From NCBI GenBank assembly GCA_029213145.1, contig JARGNK010000001.1, forward strand, positions 94,733 through 134,339: a stretch of 39,607 nt of DNA, written 5' to 3'. The notes beneath the pieces are model-generated. The model was not told where the DNA came from, made no database searches, and worked only from the letters and a program-made list of their open reading frames with translations. The position numbers and the translations under genes are program-made. Positions 1 through 9,726 of the stretch are shown here, in pieces. Origin of the DNA: Rubripirellula sp. (GTDB lineage: Bacteria > Planctomycetota > Planctomycetia > Pirellulales > Pirellulaceae). Each line of letters starts with the position of its first letter. Within the stretch, counting starts at the first letter, position 1.

Positions 1-50
1 GATCAGGCAGGCCAACGGATCAGGCAGGCCAACGGATCAGGCAGGCCAAC
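1..50. repeat. 17-bp direct repeat array at left window edge
   Basis: Three head-to-tail copies of the unit GATCAGGCAGGCCAACG occupy 1-17, 18-34 and 35-50 (the last is one base short). The array stops 3 bp before the stop codon of the malate dehydrogenase gene, so it lies immediately downstream of that gene. Its coincidence with the window edge suggests that an assembly ended in a longer array. The unit has no obvious dyad symmetry and I see no gene in it. Confidence 0.85.
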
Positions 51-53
51 CGC

Positions 54-1145
<1,092 letters not shown>

Positions 1146-2474
1146 CTATCCCGGCAACTGAACCTGATCGGCTTCCCGCTGGCGACGAATGCGTCGTGCA
1201 TCGCGGTCGCGAGACGCAACGAGCCTGCTCCACGTCCAAAAGAATAAGATCGCCGCCACGACACCAAATGCGGCGACCCAACCGATCACCCGAACGCCAA
1301 TCGGATCGTCGGTGCTCGGAGTTCGATCATTGATTTTGGCCGCAATTAACAAGGGGCCAAACTGGTCTCCACCCCCGTTCTGGTTCATGAATTCCGACTC
1401 GTAGCTCCACAACCGGTAAAAGAACCCATCGACAGCAATCAGGCTTCGATGTTCCGAAACAACAGCCTCTCCACCTTGCTGGGAACGGATCCGGTCTTTT
1501 AAAAACGTTGGGATTTCAGCCGCCACCACCGATACGGGGTATCGATTCTCGAAAACAGCTGGTGGACCGCTGGACGGATCAGGGCGTTCGATTTTGACGA
1601 TAACTTCGCCTAAATCGACGACCGCATCGATCTGGTAGTAATGATCCTGACCGAGCTGATCCTGCCGTGCAGGATCGGTGACTGCGATTCGTGTGATTTG
1701 AACCGTTTCCATCACTAGCGAGAGCCATCTACCAGTCAAACCTTCCGGACGACTCAACAGTTCCACCGATTGCAATGATGCAGGATTCGGATTTTCCGCT
1801 CTTTTTCCAACCTGCAGAGCTGCAGCTAACATGGAATAAAATGCATCAGCGTCCTGAGCCACCAAAGGCTGGCGGGACCGCTGTTGAATCCCTGCCAGCA
1901 GCGCGACATCAAAACCTGCGTCACTAAGTAGTTGCCAACCTTGCTCGGACGTTGACCTAGGCGACCACTGCACGCGGGACGCCGCCATCGCATTCCAGCC
2001 ACCCGTTGTCGCGAGTTCAAGCACGACTCCTAACGCCGTGATGCCATCTCCCGGCTTGGCGTCGCGAGGAAAAGAAGGGCAAACCAATTGTCGAGTCAAT
2101 CCCTCCACATTCTTCACATCGATTAAAAACAGATCCTTGAACTCTAAAAACTCGACGAGTTCGTCAGGAACGGAAACACGGCGGGCCCGCACAAGCTCTC
2201 CTGTCAGCTGCACCGCATCACCAAGCTGCAAATCAGCCTCGGTACTCAGACGGTCACGCAACGAATCGTCACGAATGGTCTTCAAGCGATAAACCATCTT
2301 GGCGAGCTCACCAACGGCCGTTCCATCGCCGAGCGGAAATGCCGATTCAATCCTCGACTCGTCAAAACCACTTAACAAGTCGATGGCCGAATCAGACCGC
2401 GCTTCGGCAAAACCGAGGAATCCCCCCAGCATGCAACCGACGAAAAGGCTAACGATGCGAAACTGACTGATCAT
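1146..2474 (-). CDS. Exported, membrane-anchored protein of unknown function (second gene of a pair)
   Basis: I do not recognise a named family. The 442-residue product has an N-terminal signal peptide or anchor (about 1-25), a long extracytoplasmic part and a C-terminal transmembrane helix at about 394-415, followed by a very basic cytoplasmic tail (RRIRRQRE). Two stretches look like beta-barrel (OB-like) segments, one near 84-100 (GDAVQLTGELVRARR) and one at about 208-262. The second part, starting DADAFYSML and running to the FFYRLWSY segment near 351-358 and PLLIAAKI near 374-381, parallels the neighbour upstream (DFDAFYRYL, FLKRLAYTSS, PVVVGRLV). The two proteins therefore seem to share a module. 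Its ATG overlaps the stop of that gene in ATGA (2471-2474), indicating translational coupling. Confidence 0.7.
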   Translation of the reverse strand: MISQFRIVSLFVGCMLGGFLGFAEARSDSAIDLLSGFDESRIESAFPLGDGTAVGELAKMVYRLKTIRDDSLRDRLSTEADLQLGDAVQLTGELVRARRVSVPDELVEFLEFKDLFLIDVKNVEGLTRQLVCPSFPRDAKPGDGITALGVVLELATTGGWNAMAASRVQWSPRSTSEQGWQLLSDAGFDVALLAGIQQRSRQPLVAQDADAFYSMLAAALQVGKRAENPNPASLQSVELLSRPEGLTGRWLSLVMETVQITRIAVTDPARQDQLGQDHYYQIDAVVDLGEVIVKIERPDPSSGPPAVFENRYPVSVVAAEIPTFLKDRIRSQQGGEAVVSEHRSLIAVDGFFYRLWSYESEFMNQNGGGDQFGPLLIAAKINDRTPSTDDPIGVRVIGWVAAFGVVAAILFFWTWSRLVASRDRDARRIRRQREADQVQLPG

Positions 2475-3829
2475 GAAGCGTCCGTGGATGGAGGAAATTG
2501 AATGGCGTTACCGTTTTCGCCGTCGGGCGATCGGCTCTCGGCGTCGGGCGATCGGCTCTCTGATTGGGATAGGAGCTGTTCAGGCTGGGGCAATTCGAGA
2601 TCGGCAAAATCAGGATTTTCGCGATAAGCGGTTCTCAACCGCCGTCCATCGCGTGCTGCGACCGCGGTTCGCCATACGCCAATCACTGCTAAGCCCACCC
2701 CGACCAGCAACGCCACCGCTACGGTCATCAACAGCCGGCCCCCGACGGAAGATCCATCTTCTTCTTCAGGGATCACCGCTGCAGTCTTTGGCTGGGAAGC
2801 CACCAGTCGACCGACCACCACGGGCGCTAAATCGGCTCCCATCGAAGAGGTGTAGGCCAGCCGCTTCAAGAATCGGCCGGCAACCATCACCGGTGGCCCC
2901 TCTTGCTCGATCCCGGCTTGGCTAACTGCCGCGACCGCTTCGCCCACTTCGGGCACGATCACCATGATTGGCCGGTCGGCACCGTCGGCAGGCCGTAACC
3001 AGAGTTGCCAGTAGGATTCGATTCCGAAAACATTCTCCGCGGCCTCCATTTCTTCAGCCCGAGCAACTGTTCCCTGAACTCGCAGCAACTGACCGCGAAA
3101 CACATCGGGCTGCTGAAGCAGGGGAAGAACCCCCGTCGTCGCCAAACCAGCCGGTGAAAATCCCGATGATTGATCTAGGTAACGATAAAATGCGTCGAAA
3201 TCGCCAGATCTCCACACACTCCCATCGATCACCCGAGCATCCGCCGCATCGTCCAGAGCGGCCAAAAACGCAGCAACCATGGCTTGGTCGGACTTCTTCG
3301 GAACCGGGTCCTCTGCCGACTCGGCATCACCCAGAGCAGCTCGATCCGACAAAGCCTGTAACATGCCGAGCCATTCGATTCGCCTCTCACTTTCGATCGA
3401 TTCCAGCGATTCGATTTGTTCCGTCACCGATTCCGCCGTCGATGGAAACTCTGACACCGACTTTCCTTGCTGCCACCGCGTCAAAGCGACCATCCACAAA
3501 TTTTGATCGCTGCGAGCTAGGTCAGCGACCAGAGACTTCGCGATTTTTCGATCTTGCGGGTCAACAACCACCGGGGGGTAAATGCCGACCCCTTCGCCCT
3601 CAGTAAGCAAAGCGGAGCCGCCGTTTTCCGCCTGAAGAACCGGTTCCGCCGGTCCACCACCAAAAAAAACTCGATACATCCCAGGTTTGGAAGCCTGTCG
3701 CATCACGACGACGACCAATGCCAGCCCTAACACCATTCGAAGTAGTCGACGGTAGGATTGTATTGATTGAGACGACCGGCGGCCGCGCCGGTAAAGACTA
3801 TCTTCGTTGAATTGGGAGGGGATGCGCAT
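2471..3829 (-). CDS. Membrane protein of unknown function (first gene of a pair)
   Basis: The 452-residue product is not a family I can name. It has a basic N-terminus, a transmembrane helix near 30-44, a long extracytoplasmic region, a second helix at about 366-388 and a cytoplasmic tail. A probable OB-like region at 240-345 (RGQLLRVQGTV, PVMVAGRFLKRLAY) resembles the equivalent part of the next gene. The tail ends in a repeated heptad-like unit (SRSPDAE, SRSPDGE) encoded by a 21-bp direct repeat. The ATG at 3827-3829 is preferred over the TTG three bases upstream because AAGGG then lies at a workable distance. The gene is divergent from the TPR gene at 3992, so the 162-bp gap between them probably holds both promoters. 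Confidence 0.7.
   Translation of the reverse strand: MRIPSQFNEDSLYRRGRRSSQSIQSYRRLLRMVLGLALVVVVMRQASKPGMYRVFFGGGPAEPVLQAENGGSALLTEGEGVGIYPPVVVDPQDRKIAKSLVADLARSDQNLWMVALTRWQQGKSVSEFPSTAESVTEQIESLESIESERRIEWLGMLQALSDRAALGDAESAEDPVPKKSDQAMVAAFLAALDDAADARVIDGSVWRSGDFDAFYRYLDQSSGFSPAGLATTGVLPLLQQPDVFRGQLLRVQGTVARAEEMEAAENVFGIESYWQLWLRPADGADRPIMVIVPEVGEAVAAVSQAGIEQEGPPVMVAGRFLKRLAYTSSMGADLAPVVVGRLVASQPKTAAVIPEEEDGSSVGGRLLMTVAVALLVGVGLAVIGVWRTAVAARDGRRLRTAYRENPDFADLELPQPEQLLSQSESRSPDAESRSPDGENGNAIQFPPSTDAS
2521..2561. repeat. 21-bp direct repeat inside a coding region
   Basis: A 21-bp unit beginning CGTCGGGCGATCGG occurs at 2521-2541 and again at 2542-2561. On the minus strand it encodes the duplicated SRSPD unit in the cytoplasmic tail of the membrane protein. 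It keeps the reading frame and looks like slippage in a disordered tail. Confidence 0.8.
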
Positions 3830-3991
3830 CAAACCCTTCGTGCGATCAGTTATGCTTGTTTGGTGACCCGACGCTCTTTAATCTAATGCTTATAGGGTCC
3901 GCGGCGTGCAAAGTTTTTTGCCCGGTGTGGATCTTTGCTGTTTGTCACACCGAAAATCTAATCCTCGGTACAACGTCGCTACCTATTTTTA

Positions 3992-6900
3992 ATGAGTCCT
4001 ATGACGAATCCATTTCTTGGTCCAACGTGTTTTCGTGGTCCGAGAGTGCAAACGCTGGCAAGCCGATGTTGCCCACAACCCAGCGGACGTTACTCAGTGG
4101 TTGCAGCAATCCTGCTGGCGATGGTAACCACCCTTGTCACCGCCCCAACCGCTAGTGGGCAGGGCGAGCCCGCCGAAGAATTTTTAAAGCGACTACGGGC
4201 CGCTGGATATTTTGATACCGCCATCACATATCTTTCGCGGCTTGACGAATACCCGGGTGTCGATGCCAAGATCACCGAAGCGATTCAGCTGGAAAAAGCT
4301 CAAACTTTTATCGACGCTGCGATCGCGACACGGAATTCCAAGAATCGGGATGAACTCTTTCGAAATGCCGAAAAAGAATTGTCGGATTTTCTGAAAGCAG
4401 AGAGCCATCCGCGCGAATCGGAAGCACGCCTGCAACTCGGCAAATTGCAAATGGTCCGCGCCGCCCAATTGATGACGGGAAAACCAGATCAAACCAAACG
4501 CGACATGGCTCGCAAATCCTATCTGGCCGCTGCGGGCACGTTCGACCAAATTATTGGGAAATTAAAAAGCAAGCTGCAAGAGATGCAGGGTGCCAAAATC
4601 GATGCTGCAAAAGATCCCGAAGCAGCCGCCCTGCGAGATCAATACCGGGGTGAATACCTACAGGCACTCGGCAGCGTTGGCCAATCACGCTTCTATGCAG
4701 CCCAGACCTTTGACACGCCTGCCGAAGACGGCAAAGAACTACTCGAGTCGGCGTTGGCCTCGTTCATCGACCTGAGCGAGAAATACCCAAAATATGTGCA
4801 AGGGGCACTCGCGATGCTCTATCGCGGCCAAGTACAGGAAGAATTGGGACAAACCAAGCAAGCCCGCGATAGCTACCTTCGCATGCTTGAACAACCAGAT
4901 GCGGATCCGCTCCGCGATGGAAAATACCAGGCGATGGTCGGGTTGATCCGATTATCAATGGCCGACACACCACCGAAGTACGAAATGCCCATCACCCGCG
5001 GGCAGCCGATGATCGAGGGCATCAGGCCAAACGAAAAGGCATTGCCTAGCGTCCAAGATTTGAGAATCGAACTTGCCAAAGCTTATTTGGCAAAGTCAGC
5101 CTCTTCCGATGACAAGCTAAAGCCCGCTGAAAAGAAGCGAGCCGAATCGTCCGGACGCCAGTTGCTAATCCAAGCCAGCAAGCTACCCGGGGACCAAGCG
5201 GAAACAGCCAACGCCATGTTGGCCAACATGGGAATCGACCTCAACCAAACCGCTGACCTGCCGACCGTCGAGGATCCCGCCAGTTTAGAAGATGCATTGA
5301 CTGCCGCGCGGGAACTACTTTCCACGTCCGACAGCTTGGCACAGTCACTGCAGGTCCTTGAGAACCAATCCGATAAATCGGCCGACATGGTCGATCAGAT
5401 CAAAGAGATCAAAAAACAATTAATCGAAACACGAATCATTGCCATTCAAACGTTGCGTCGCGGATTGTCGATGGTCACGCTCGATGCCGATATGGAACTG
5501 GTTCACCAAACTCGCCATTTTTTGTCTTACTTGTTGTATCAAGAAAAACGTTACCGAGAATCAGCCGTCGTCGGCACATTCTTGGCACGCAAAGCCCCCG
5601 CGACAGAACTCGGATTGCGGGGAGGTCTACTCGCTCTAAATTCGCTGCAACTGCTCTTAGCTGAACAACCCCAAAACAAGCAGTTAAGCAGCCATCTCGA
5701 GTCGCTTGGCCAATTTGTCAGTCAGACATGGCCGAACAATCCGGACGCCGCCGCCGCCCAAGGCGTGATGATCCGGCTAGCCCTTCGCGACAATCGCTGG
5801 GCCGAGGCCCGAAAGGCGGTTGAGGCGATGGCAAAGGGGCGTGAGCGAGGATCTTTCTATCGCTTGATGGGCCAACTTCAATGGAATGAGTACATCCAAG
5901 CAAAGCAGGACGGCAATGATGCCGAAGCAGCGAAACACCTGTCGCAAGCCCAATCCGACCTAGAACAAGGCTTGAACGAAATCAGCGGAAAGCTGGTCGC
6001 CCCCGAGGCAATGCGAGCCGCGCTGATCCTGACCAAGACCTACATCAAACAAGGGGACTTCAATGCGGCTGCTGACGCTCTCGATCATGAATCGAATGGC
6101 CCCCTTACGTTAATGAAGTCGCAGGGAGCGCCCGACGAACGATTCGCAAGCGATCTTTATGCAACCGAACTTCAGGTGGTCGTCGGGCTGATGGCAGCTG
6201 ATTCCGGCGACCAGAAAGCACTGCTGGAGCGAGCGGTCGGTACGATGGAGAAGCTTCGCCAGAGCGTTCAGGGTGACAATGGCGAGAAAAGGCTAACCGA
6301 TATCTATCTTAAATTAGCACGTGACATCCGCGAACAACTCAGCACCGCATCGCCGGCCAAAAAAACGCGGCTGATCTCCGCATTTAGATTACTGCTCGAC
6401 CGAATTGCAGCCACGACGCAAGATCCAGCAACTTTGCGATGGGTCGGGCAAACACTCATCGATTTGGGCGAAACCTCGATGGCTGCCAATCAAACCAAGG
6501 CCGAAGGGCAAGCCGCCGAACTTCTAAGGACAGCAACTGATACCTTTGTCCGGCTGAAGTCGCTCGATGCAGATGCACCGCTCGCAGTCGACTTCCTGCT
6601 TGGCAAGTCTTATCGATTGATCGGTGAGTACAAAAAAGCAGTTGATGTGTTCAAGGAGTTACTGAGCGAAAAGCCATCCATGTTGGACGCACAAATACAA
6701 GCGGCTCTGGCGTACGAATACTGGGCGGCCGAAGTGCCGCCGAAATATACCGGAAAGTGGTACGAGTTCGCACTCCGCGGCGCTAAACCAGGCCCCAACA
6801 AACAAAACATTATTTGGGGCTGGGGCAAGATAAGCCAACAGACCAGTCGCAATCCCAAATACCGAGAAATATTCTTTGACGCACGCTATCACGTTGCACT

Positions 6901-7081
6901 CTGCCGCTATCGCTGGGGCACCGCTCTCAAGAGCAAGGAAGTCATCAAGGCAGCAGCGAGCGACATCACGAAGGTTCACGCACTCTATCCAGAATTGGGT
7001 GGCCCCGAACAAAAGGCCAAGTTCAATCTGCTTTTGAAACTCATCCAAAAGAAACTGGGACTCAAAGCCGAAGGCCTGTGA
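3992..7081 (+). CDS. Large exported TPR-type protein
   Basis: The 1029-residue product has a hydrophobic segment at about 34-52 followed by a plausible signal-peptidase site (ASG|QG near 56). Almost all of the rest is alpha-helical and rich in Ala, Leu, Gln and Lys, with repeated helix pairs typical of TPR/SEL1-like solenoids (for example near 250-300, 610-700 and 885-935). No catalytic motif is visible. Such proteins act as protein-protein scaffolds; here it is probably periplasmic. It starts a co-directional run with a second TPR protein, ExbB and two ExbD proteins, which suggests it is the scaffold or load of that motor. The ATG at 3992 gives a long n-region; GTG at 4046 or ATG at 4001 are alternatives. 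Confidence 0.75.
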   Translation: MSPMTNPFLGPTCFRGPRVQTLASRCCPQPSGRYSVVAAILLAMVTTLVTAPTASGQGEPAEEFLKRLRAAGYFDTAITYLSRLDEYPGVDAKITEAIQLEKAQTFIDAAIATRNSKNRDELFRNAEKELSDFLKAESHPRESEARLQLGKLQMVRAAQLMTGKPDQTKRDMARKSYLAAAGTFDQIIGKLKSKLQEMQGAKIDAAKDPEAAALRDQYRGEYLQALGSVGQSRFYAAQTFDTPAEDGKELLESALASFIDLSEKYPKYVQGALAMLYRGQVQEELGQTKQARDSYLRMLEQPDADPLRDGKYQAMVGLIRLSMADTPPKYEMPITRGQPMIEGIRPNEKALPSVQDLRIELAKAYLAKSASSDDKLKPAEKKRAESSGRQLLIQASKLPGDQAETANAMLANMGIDLNQTADLPTVEDPASLEDALTAARELLSTSDSLAQSLQVLENQSDKSADMVDQIKEIKKQLIETRIIAIQTLRRGLSMVTLDADMELVHQTRHFLSYLLYQEKRYRESAVVGTFLARKAPATELGLRGGLLALNSLQLLLAEQPQNKQLSSHLESLGQFVSQTWPNNPDAAAAQGVMIRLALRDNRWAEARKAVEAMAKGRERGSFYRLMGQLQWNEYIQAKQDGNDAEAAKHLSQAQSDLEQGLNEISGKLVAPEAMRAALILTKTYIKQGDFNAAADALDHESNGPLTLMKSQGAPDERFASDLYATELQVVVGLMAADSGDQKALLERAVGTMEKLRQSVQGDNGEKRLTDIYLKLARDIREQLSTASPAKKTRLISAFRLLLDRIAATTQDPATLRWVGQTLIDLGETSMAANQTKAEGQAAELLRTATDTFVRLKSLDADAPLAVDFLLGKSYRLIGEYKKAVDVFKELLSEKPSMLDAQIQAALAYEYWAAEVPPKYTGKWYEFALRGAKPGPNKQNIIWGWGKISQQTSRNPKYREIFFDARYHVALCRYRWGTALKSKEVIKAAASDITKVHALYPELGGPEQKAKFNLLLKLIQKKLGLKAEGL

Positions 7082-7140
7082 CCCAAAGAAGCCATCGCAT
7101 GATCGTTCAACCACGCTTACTCCATTCAAACTAATTCCTC

Positions 7141-8181
7141 ATGATACGACTCGCTGACCTGCTCCGAAGACTGCCGCTTTGTGTTCCGCTAGCGATTTTC
7201 GCCGGGATCACGATGGTGCCCAACGCGGACGCACTCGACCGGATTTATGAAAAATCGGGAGAGAGCATCAGCGGGGATGTGACGCAAACGAGCAATCAGG
7301 GCATTCAAGTCAAACGGGCGGGAAATACCCAGAACATTTTGGCCGGAGACATCCTCAAGATCCTCCATGAAGGTGATCCAGCTCCCTTAACACGTGGCCG
7401 TGAATTTGCGTTGGACGGGCAGTACCAACAAGCTCTCACCGAACTACAGAACGTCAACTTCAGCAGCCTGAAACGCGAGATCGTCAAAGCAGACGCTGCG
7501 TACTACATCGCGATGTGCGAAGCCAAACTTGCCTTGGCTGGCAAAGAGCCAAAAGATCAGGCTCAGAAAAAGCTCCTCAGCTTCGCCGGAACGTATCGAG
7601 ACTCATGGCATTTCTACGAGGCAGCAAAACTGTTGGGCGACTTGGCATTGGCTCAAAACGATACAACAAACGCGCTGAAGTACTACAAGTCGCTCGAAAA
7701 GGCTCCCTCAACCGATTCAAAAGTTCTATCGGTCTACCTGCAAGGGTTAGTGCAGTTGAACAAAGGCGACCTGAACGCCGCCCTGACCGAGTTCGACAAG
7801 GTGATCAACCTGAAGGCACAAACAACCGAAACGACGAGGTTACAAATCCTGGCCAAAGCGGGAAAAGCGATGACCATCGCTGCCAATGGAAAAGCCGACG
7901 AAGGGCTGAAGCTCGTCAATGAATTAATCCGCGATATCAACCCGGCCGATGTCGAAATGGCCGCCAGAGTCTACAACGCCCAAGGCGCCAGCTACGAAGC
8001 CAGCGGCGACAATGAGGGCGCGATCATGGCTTACCTACACACCCATCTCATGTTTTCTGCCCAGCCTGATGCACATGCCGAGGCGTTGAAACGCTTGGTA
8101 GAACTGTGGCCACTCGTCGGAAAACCAGATCGGGCCGCTGCTGCCAGACAGGAATTGCAGCAGCGATACCCGGGGTTCTGA
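7141..8181 (+). CDS. Exported TPR protein, ExbB/ExbD-associated
   Basis: The 346-residue product has a classic signal peptide (basic start, hydrophobic 14-25, cleavage likely after ADA at about 32). A short beta-rich segment follows (about 33-80, with GESISGDV and GIQVKRAGNTQNILAGDI). The rest is a TPR array of helix pairs such as GREFALDGQYQQALTELQ near 87, LAQNDTTNALKYYKSL near 170 and LNKGDLNAALTEFDKV near 207. It is a likely periplasmic scaffold; no enzyme motif is seen. It lies 59 bp after the larger TPR gene and 207 bp before exbB. The beta-rich N-terminus, not a TPR, may be what engages the ExbD proteins; this is inference. Confidence 0.75.
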   Translation: MIRLADLLRRLPLCVPLAIFAGITMVPNADALDRIYEKSGESISGDVTQTSNQGIQVKRAGNTQNILAGDILKILHEGDPAPLTRGREFALDGQYQQALTELQNVNFSSLKREIVKADAAYYIAMCEAKLALAGKEPKDQAQKKLLSFAGTYRDSWHFYEAAKLLGDLALAQNDTTNALKYYKSLEKAPSTDSKVLSVYLQGLVQLNKGDLNAALTEFDKVINLKAQTTETTRLQILAKAGKAMTIAANGKADEGLKLVNELIRDINPADVEMAARVYNAQGASYEASGDNEGAIMAYLHTHLMFSAQPDAHAEALKRLVELWPLVGKPDRAAAARQELQQRYPGF

Positions 8182-8292
8182 CCCCCACCGGTGACTGTTT
8201 CAGCGGCTGTATTGGCACCCAACCGCCAGGCGGTCCCCTAATCGTTACGATCCCTGCTATTTTATTGACTTGTTCCATGAACGGGACACCGT

Positions 8293-8345
8293 GTGAATGC
8301 TCTCGCCCTAGCCGGCTAGAGTATTCTGGTGGTCTCGACATTCAC
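8293..8345 (+). other. Nested inverted repeats in the exbB leader
   Basis: A perfect 12-bp palindrome, CTAGCCGGCTAG (8308-8319), sits inside a wider inverted repeat, GTGAATG (8293-8299) and CATTCAC (8339-8345). The element lies in the 207-bp gap between the TPR gene and exbB, ending 43 bp before the exbB ATG. It could be an operator, a leader structure or an attenuating hairpin. No T-run follows, so a simple intrinsic terminator is unlikely. Confidence 0.4.
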
Positions 8346-8388
8346 GCCTCTCAAACTCACTTCACTTCTCTGCCGGAGAGCTTCGTTG

Positions 8389-9288
8389 ATGTTCAACGCC
8401 TGTGGTTCACTCGTTCGATTCGCCAGTCTGTCTCGATCCAATTTCCGCTGGATCGCACCGTTGGTGATGCTTCTGCTCACGCTCTCGGCGGTAATTGCCA
8501 CCAGTTCGGTCGCGAACGCCAACAATGACGACATTGCTGCGGAACTGGAAGAAGCCGGTGCTGATCCCGCGCCTGAGCCTGCTCCCGCGGCCGCCGACGA
8601 GGGTGGTGATCAAGGGGGCGGAGGTGACGCCAGCACAGCCCCCAAGGACACAAACCTTTTGACTTGGGTGATTAAGTCGCTGGGATTCGGCTACCTGGGA
8701 ATCTTCCTGGCTCTCTCAGTCACCCTCGTCTCGCTCTTCGTCATGAATATGCTCGCCGCGAGACGCGATACCCTTTGCCCCCAGGAACTGGTCGATGCGT
8801 TTGAGGAAAAACTGAACGAAAAAGATTTCCAAGGTGCGTACGACATGGCCCGCACCGACGAGTCAGTACTGGGCCAGGTCTTGTCCGCCGGCCTGGCCAA
8901 GCTCTCACGTGGCTACAACAAAGCCATCGAAGGCATGCAGGAAGTCGGTGAAGAAGAGAGCATGAAACTGGAACATCGCTTGAGCTACATGGCGTTGATC
9001 GGCAACCTCAGCCCCATGATTGGTTTGTTCGGAACGGTGCATGGAATGATCGATTCGTTCCAGGTCATTGCGATCAGCCAGGCAACACCAAAGCCAGCGG
9101 AATTGGCGGAGGGAATTTCAACTGCGTTGTTTACAACGCTCGTCGGATTGGCAATCGCTATTCCAGCGATCGCTGCCTACAACGTGATCCGCAACCGTGT
9201 CACCCGACTGCTGCTAGAAGTTGGCGTGACAAGTGAGAACCTGATGAGCCGGTTCGAAGACGTGCAACCGCAGGGAGCCAAGAAATAA
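8389..9288 (+). CDS. exbB: ExbB/TolQ/MotA-family proton-channel protein
   Basis: The 299-residue product belongs to the MotA/TolQ/ExbB family, the inner-membrane pentamer that uses proton flow with ExbD/TolR to drive envelope work. Visible features are a signal-peptide-like helix (22-42), an Ala/Pro/Gly/Asp-rich linker (55-85), three transmembrane helices (99-121, 200-222, 245-266) and the family hallmarks LIGNLSPMIGLFGTVHGMI and TALFTTLVGLAIAIPA. A cytoplasmic helical domain lies between helices 1 and 2. The ATG at 8389 is used because GGAGAG lies 10 nt upstream; an in-frame GTG at 8329 adds 20 residues with no support. The exported N-terminal extension is unlike E. coli ExbB but common in planctomycete and Bacteroidetes-type homologues. 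The TAA stop directly abuts the next ATG. Confidence 0.9.
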   Translation: MFNACGSLVRFASLSRSNFRWIAPLVMLLLTLSAVIATSSVANANNDDIAAELEEAGADPAPEPAPAAADEGGDQGGGGDASTAPKDTNLLTWVIKSLGFGYLGIFLALSVTLVSLFVMNMLAARRDTLCPQELVDAFEEKLNEKDFQGAYDMARTDESVLGQVLSAGLAKLSRGYNKAIEGMQEVGEEESMKLEHRLSYMALIGNLSPMIGLFGTVHGMIDSFQVIAISQATPKPAELAEGISTALFTTLVGLAIAIPAIAAYNVIRNRVTRLLLEVGVTSENLMSRFEDVQPQGAKK

Positions 9289-9726
9289 ATGCGAGTCAAG
9301 GCAAAGAAACCCGATCTGGCTGAAGGCGATTTGACGCCGATGATCGATATGACCTTTCAACTGATCGCGTTTTTCATGGTGCTGATCAACTTTGCTCAGA
9401 CCGAGTCGAATGACCGTGTTAAGTTGCCGAGCAGCCAATTGGTCAAACCACCAGAAGCACCACTGGAATTTCCGATCATCCTGCACGTCGCTCAGGATGG
9501 CGAAATCATTCTCGGTGGTGACAATTTCACCCCAGAGACTTTAAGGGTCGGACTGCGGCGTGAAATTACGGTGATCAAGGCAGAAAACAAATCGGTCAAA
9601 GATGCGAATGTTGTAATCCGTGCCCATAAGGATACTGCTTCGGGCGACGTCCAAGAAGTGATCCGAGTTTGCCAAGAACAGCAACTTGAAAACTTCGCCC
9701 TGCGCGTGAAGGAGGATCGTTCATGA
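9289..9726 (+). CDS. exbD: ExbD/TolR-family protein, copy 1
   Basis: The 145-residue product is a biopolymer-transport ExbD/TolR subunit: a short cytoplasmic N-terminus, one transmembrane helix (about 17-38) carrying the essential proton-binding Asp20 in LTPMIDMTFQLIAFF, and a periplasmic domain of usual size (about 40-145). It starts immediately after the exbB stop and overlaps the next gene by four bases (ATGA at 9723-9726), so the three are surely co-translated. It differs clearly from copy 2 in the periplasmic domain, which suggests a heteromeric ExbD pair rather than a recent duplication. Confidence 0.93.
   Translation: MRVKAKKPDLAEGDLTPMIDMTFQLIAFFMVLINFAQTESNDRVKLPSSQLVKPPEAPLEFPIILHVAQDGEIILGGDNFTPETLRVGLRREITVIKAENKSVKDANVVIRAHKDTASGDVQEVIRVCQEQQLENFALRVKEDRS

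Noticed and set aside
8329..8388. GTG start for exbB at 8329
   Set aside because: It would begin inside the nested inverted-repeat region without a ribosome binding site; ATG 8389 has GGAGAG upstream.
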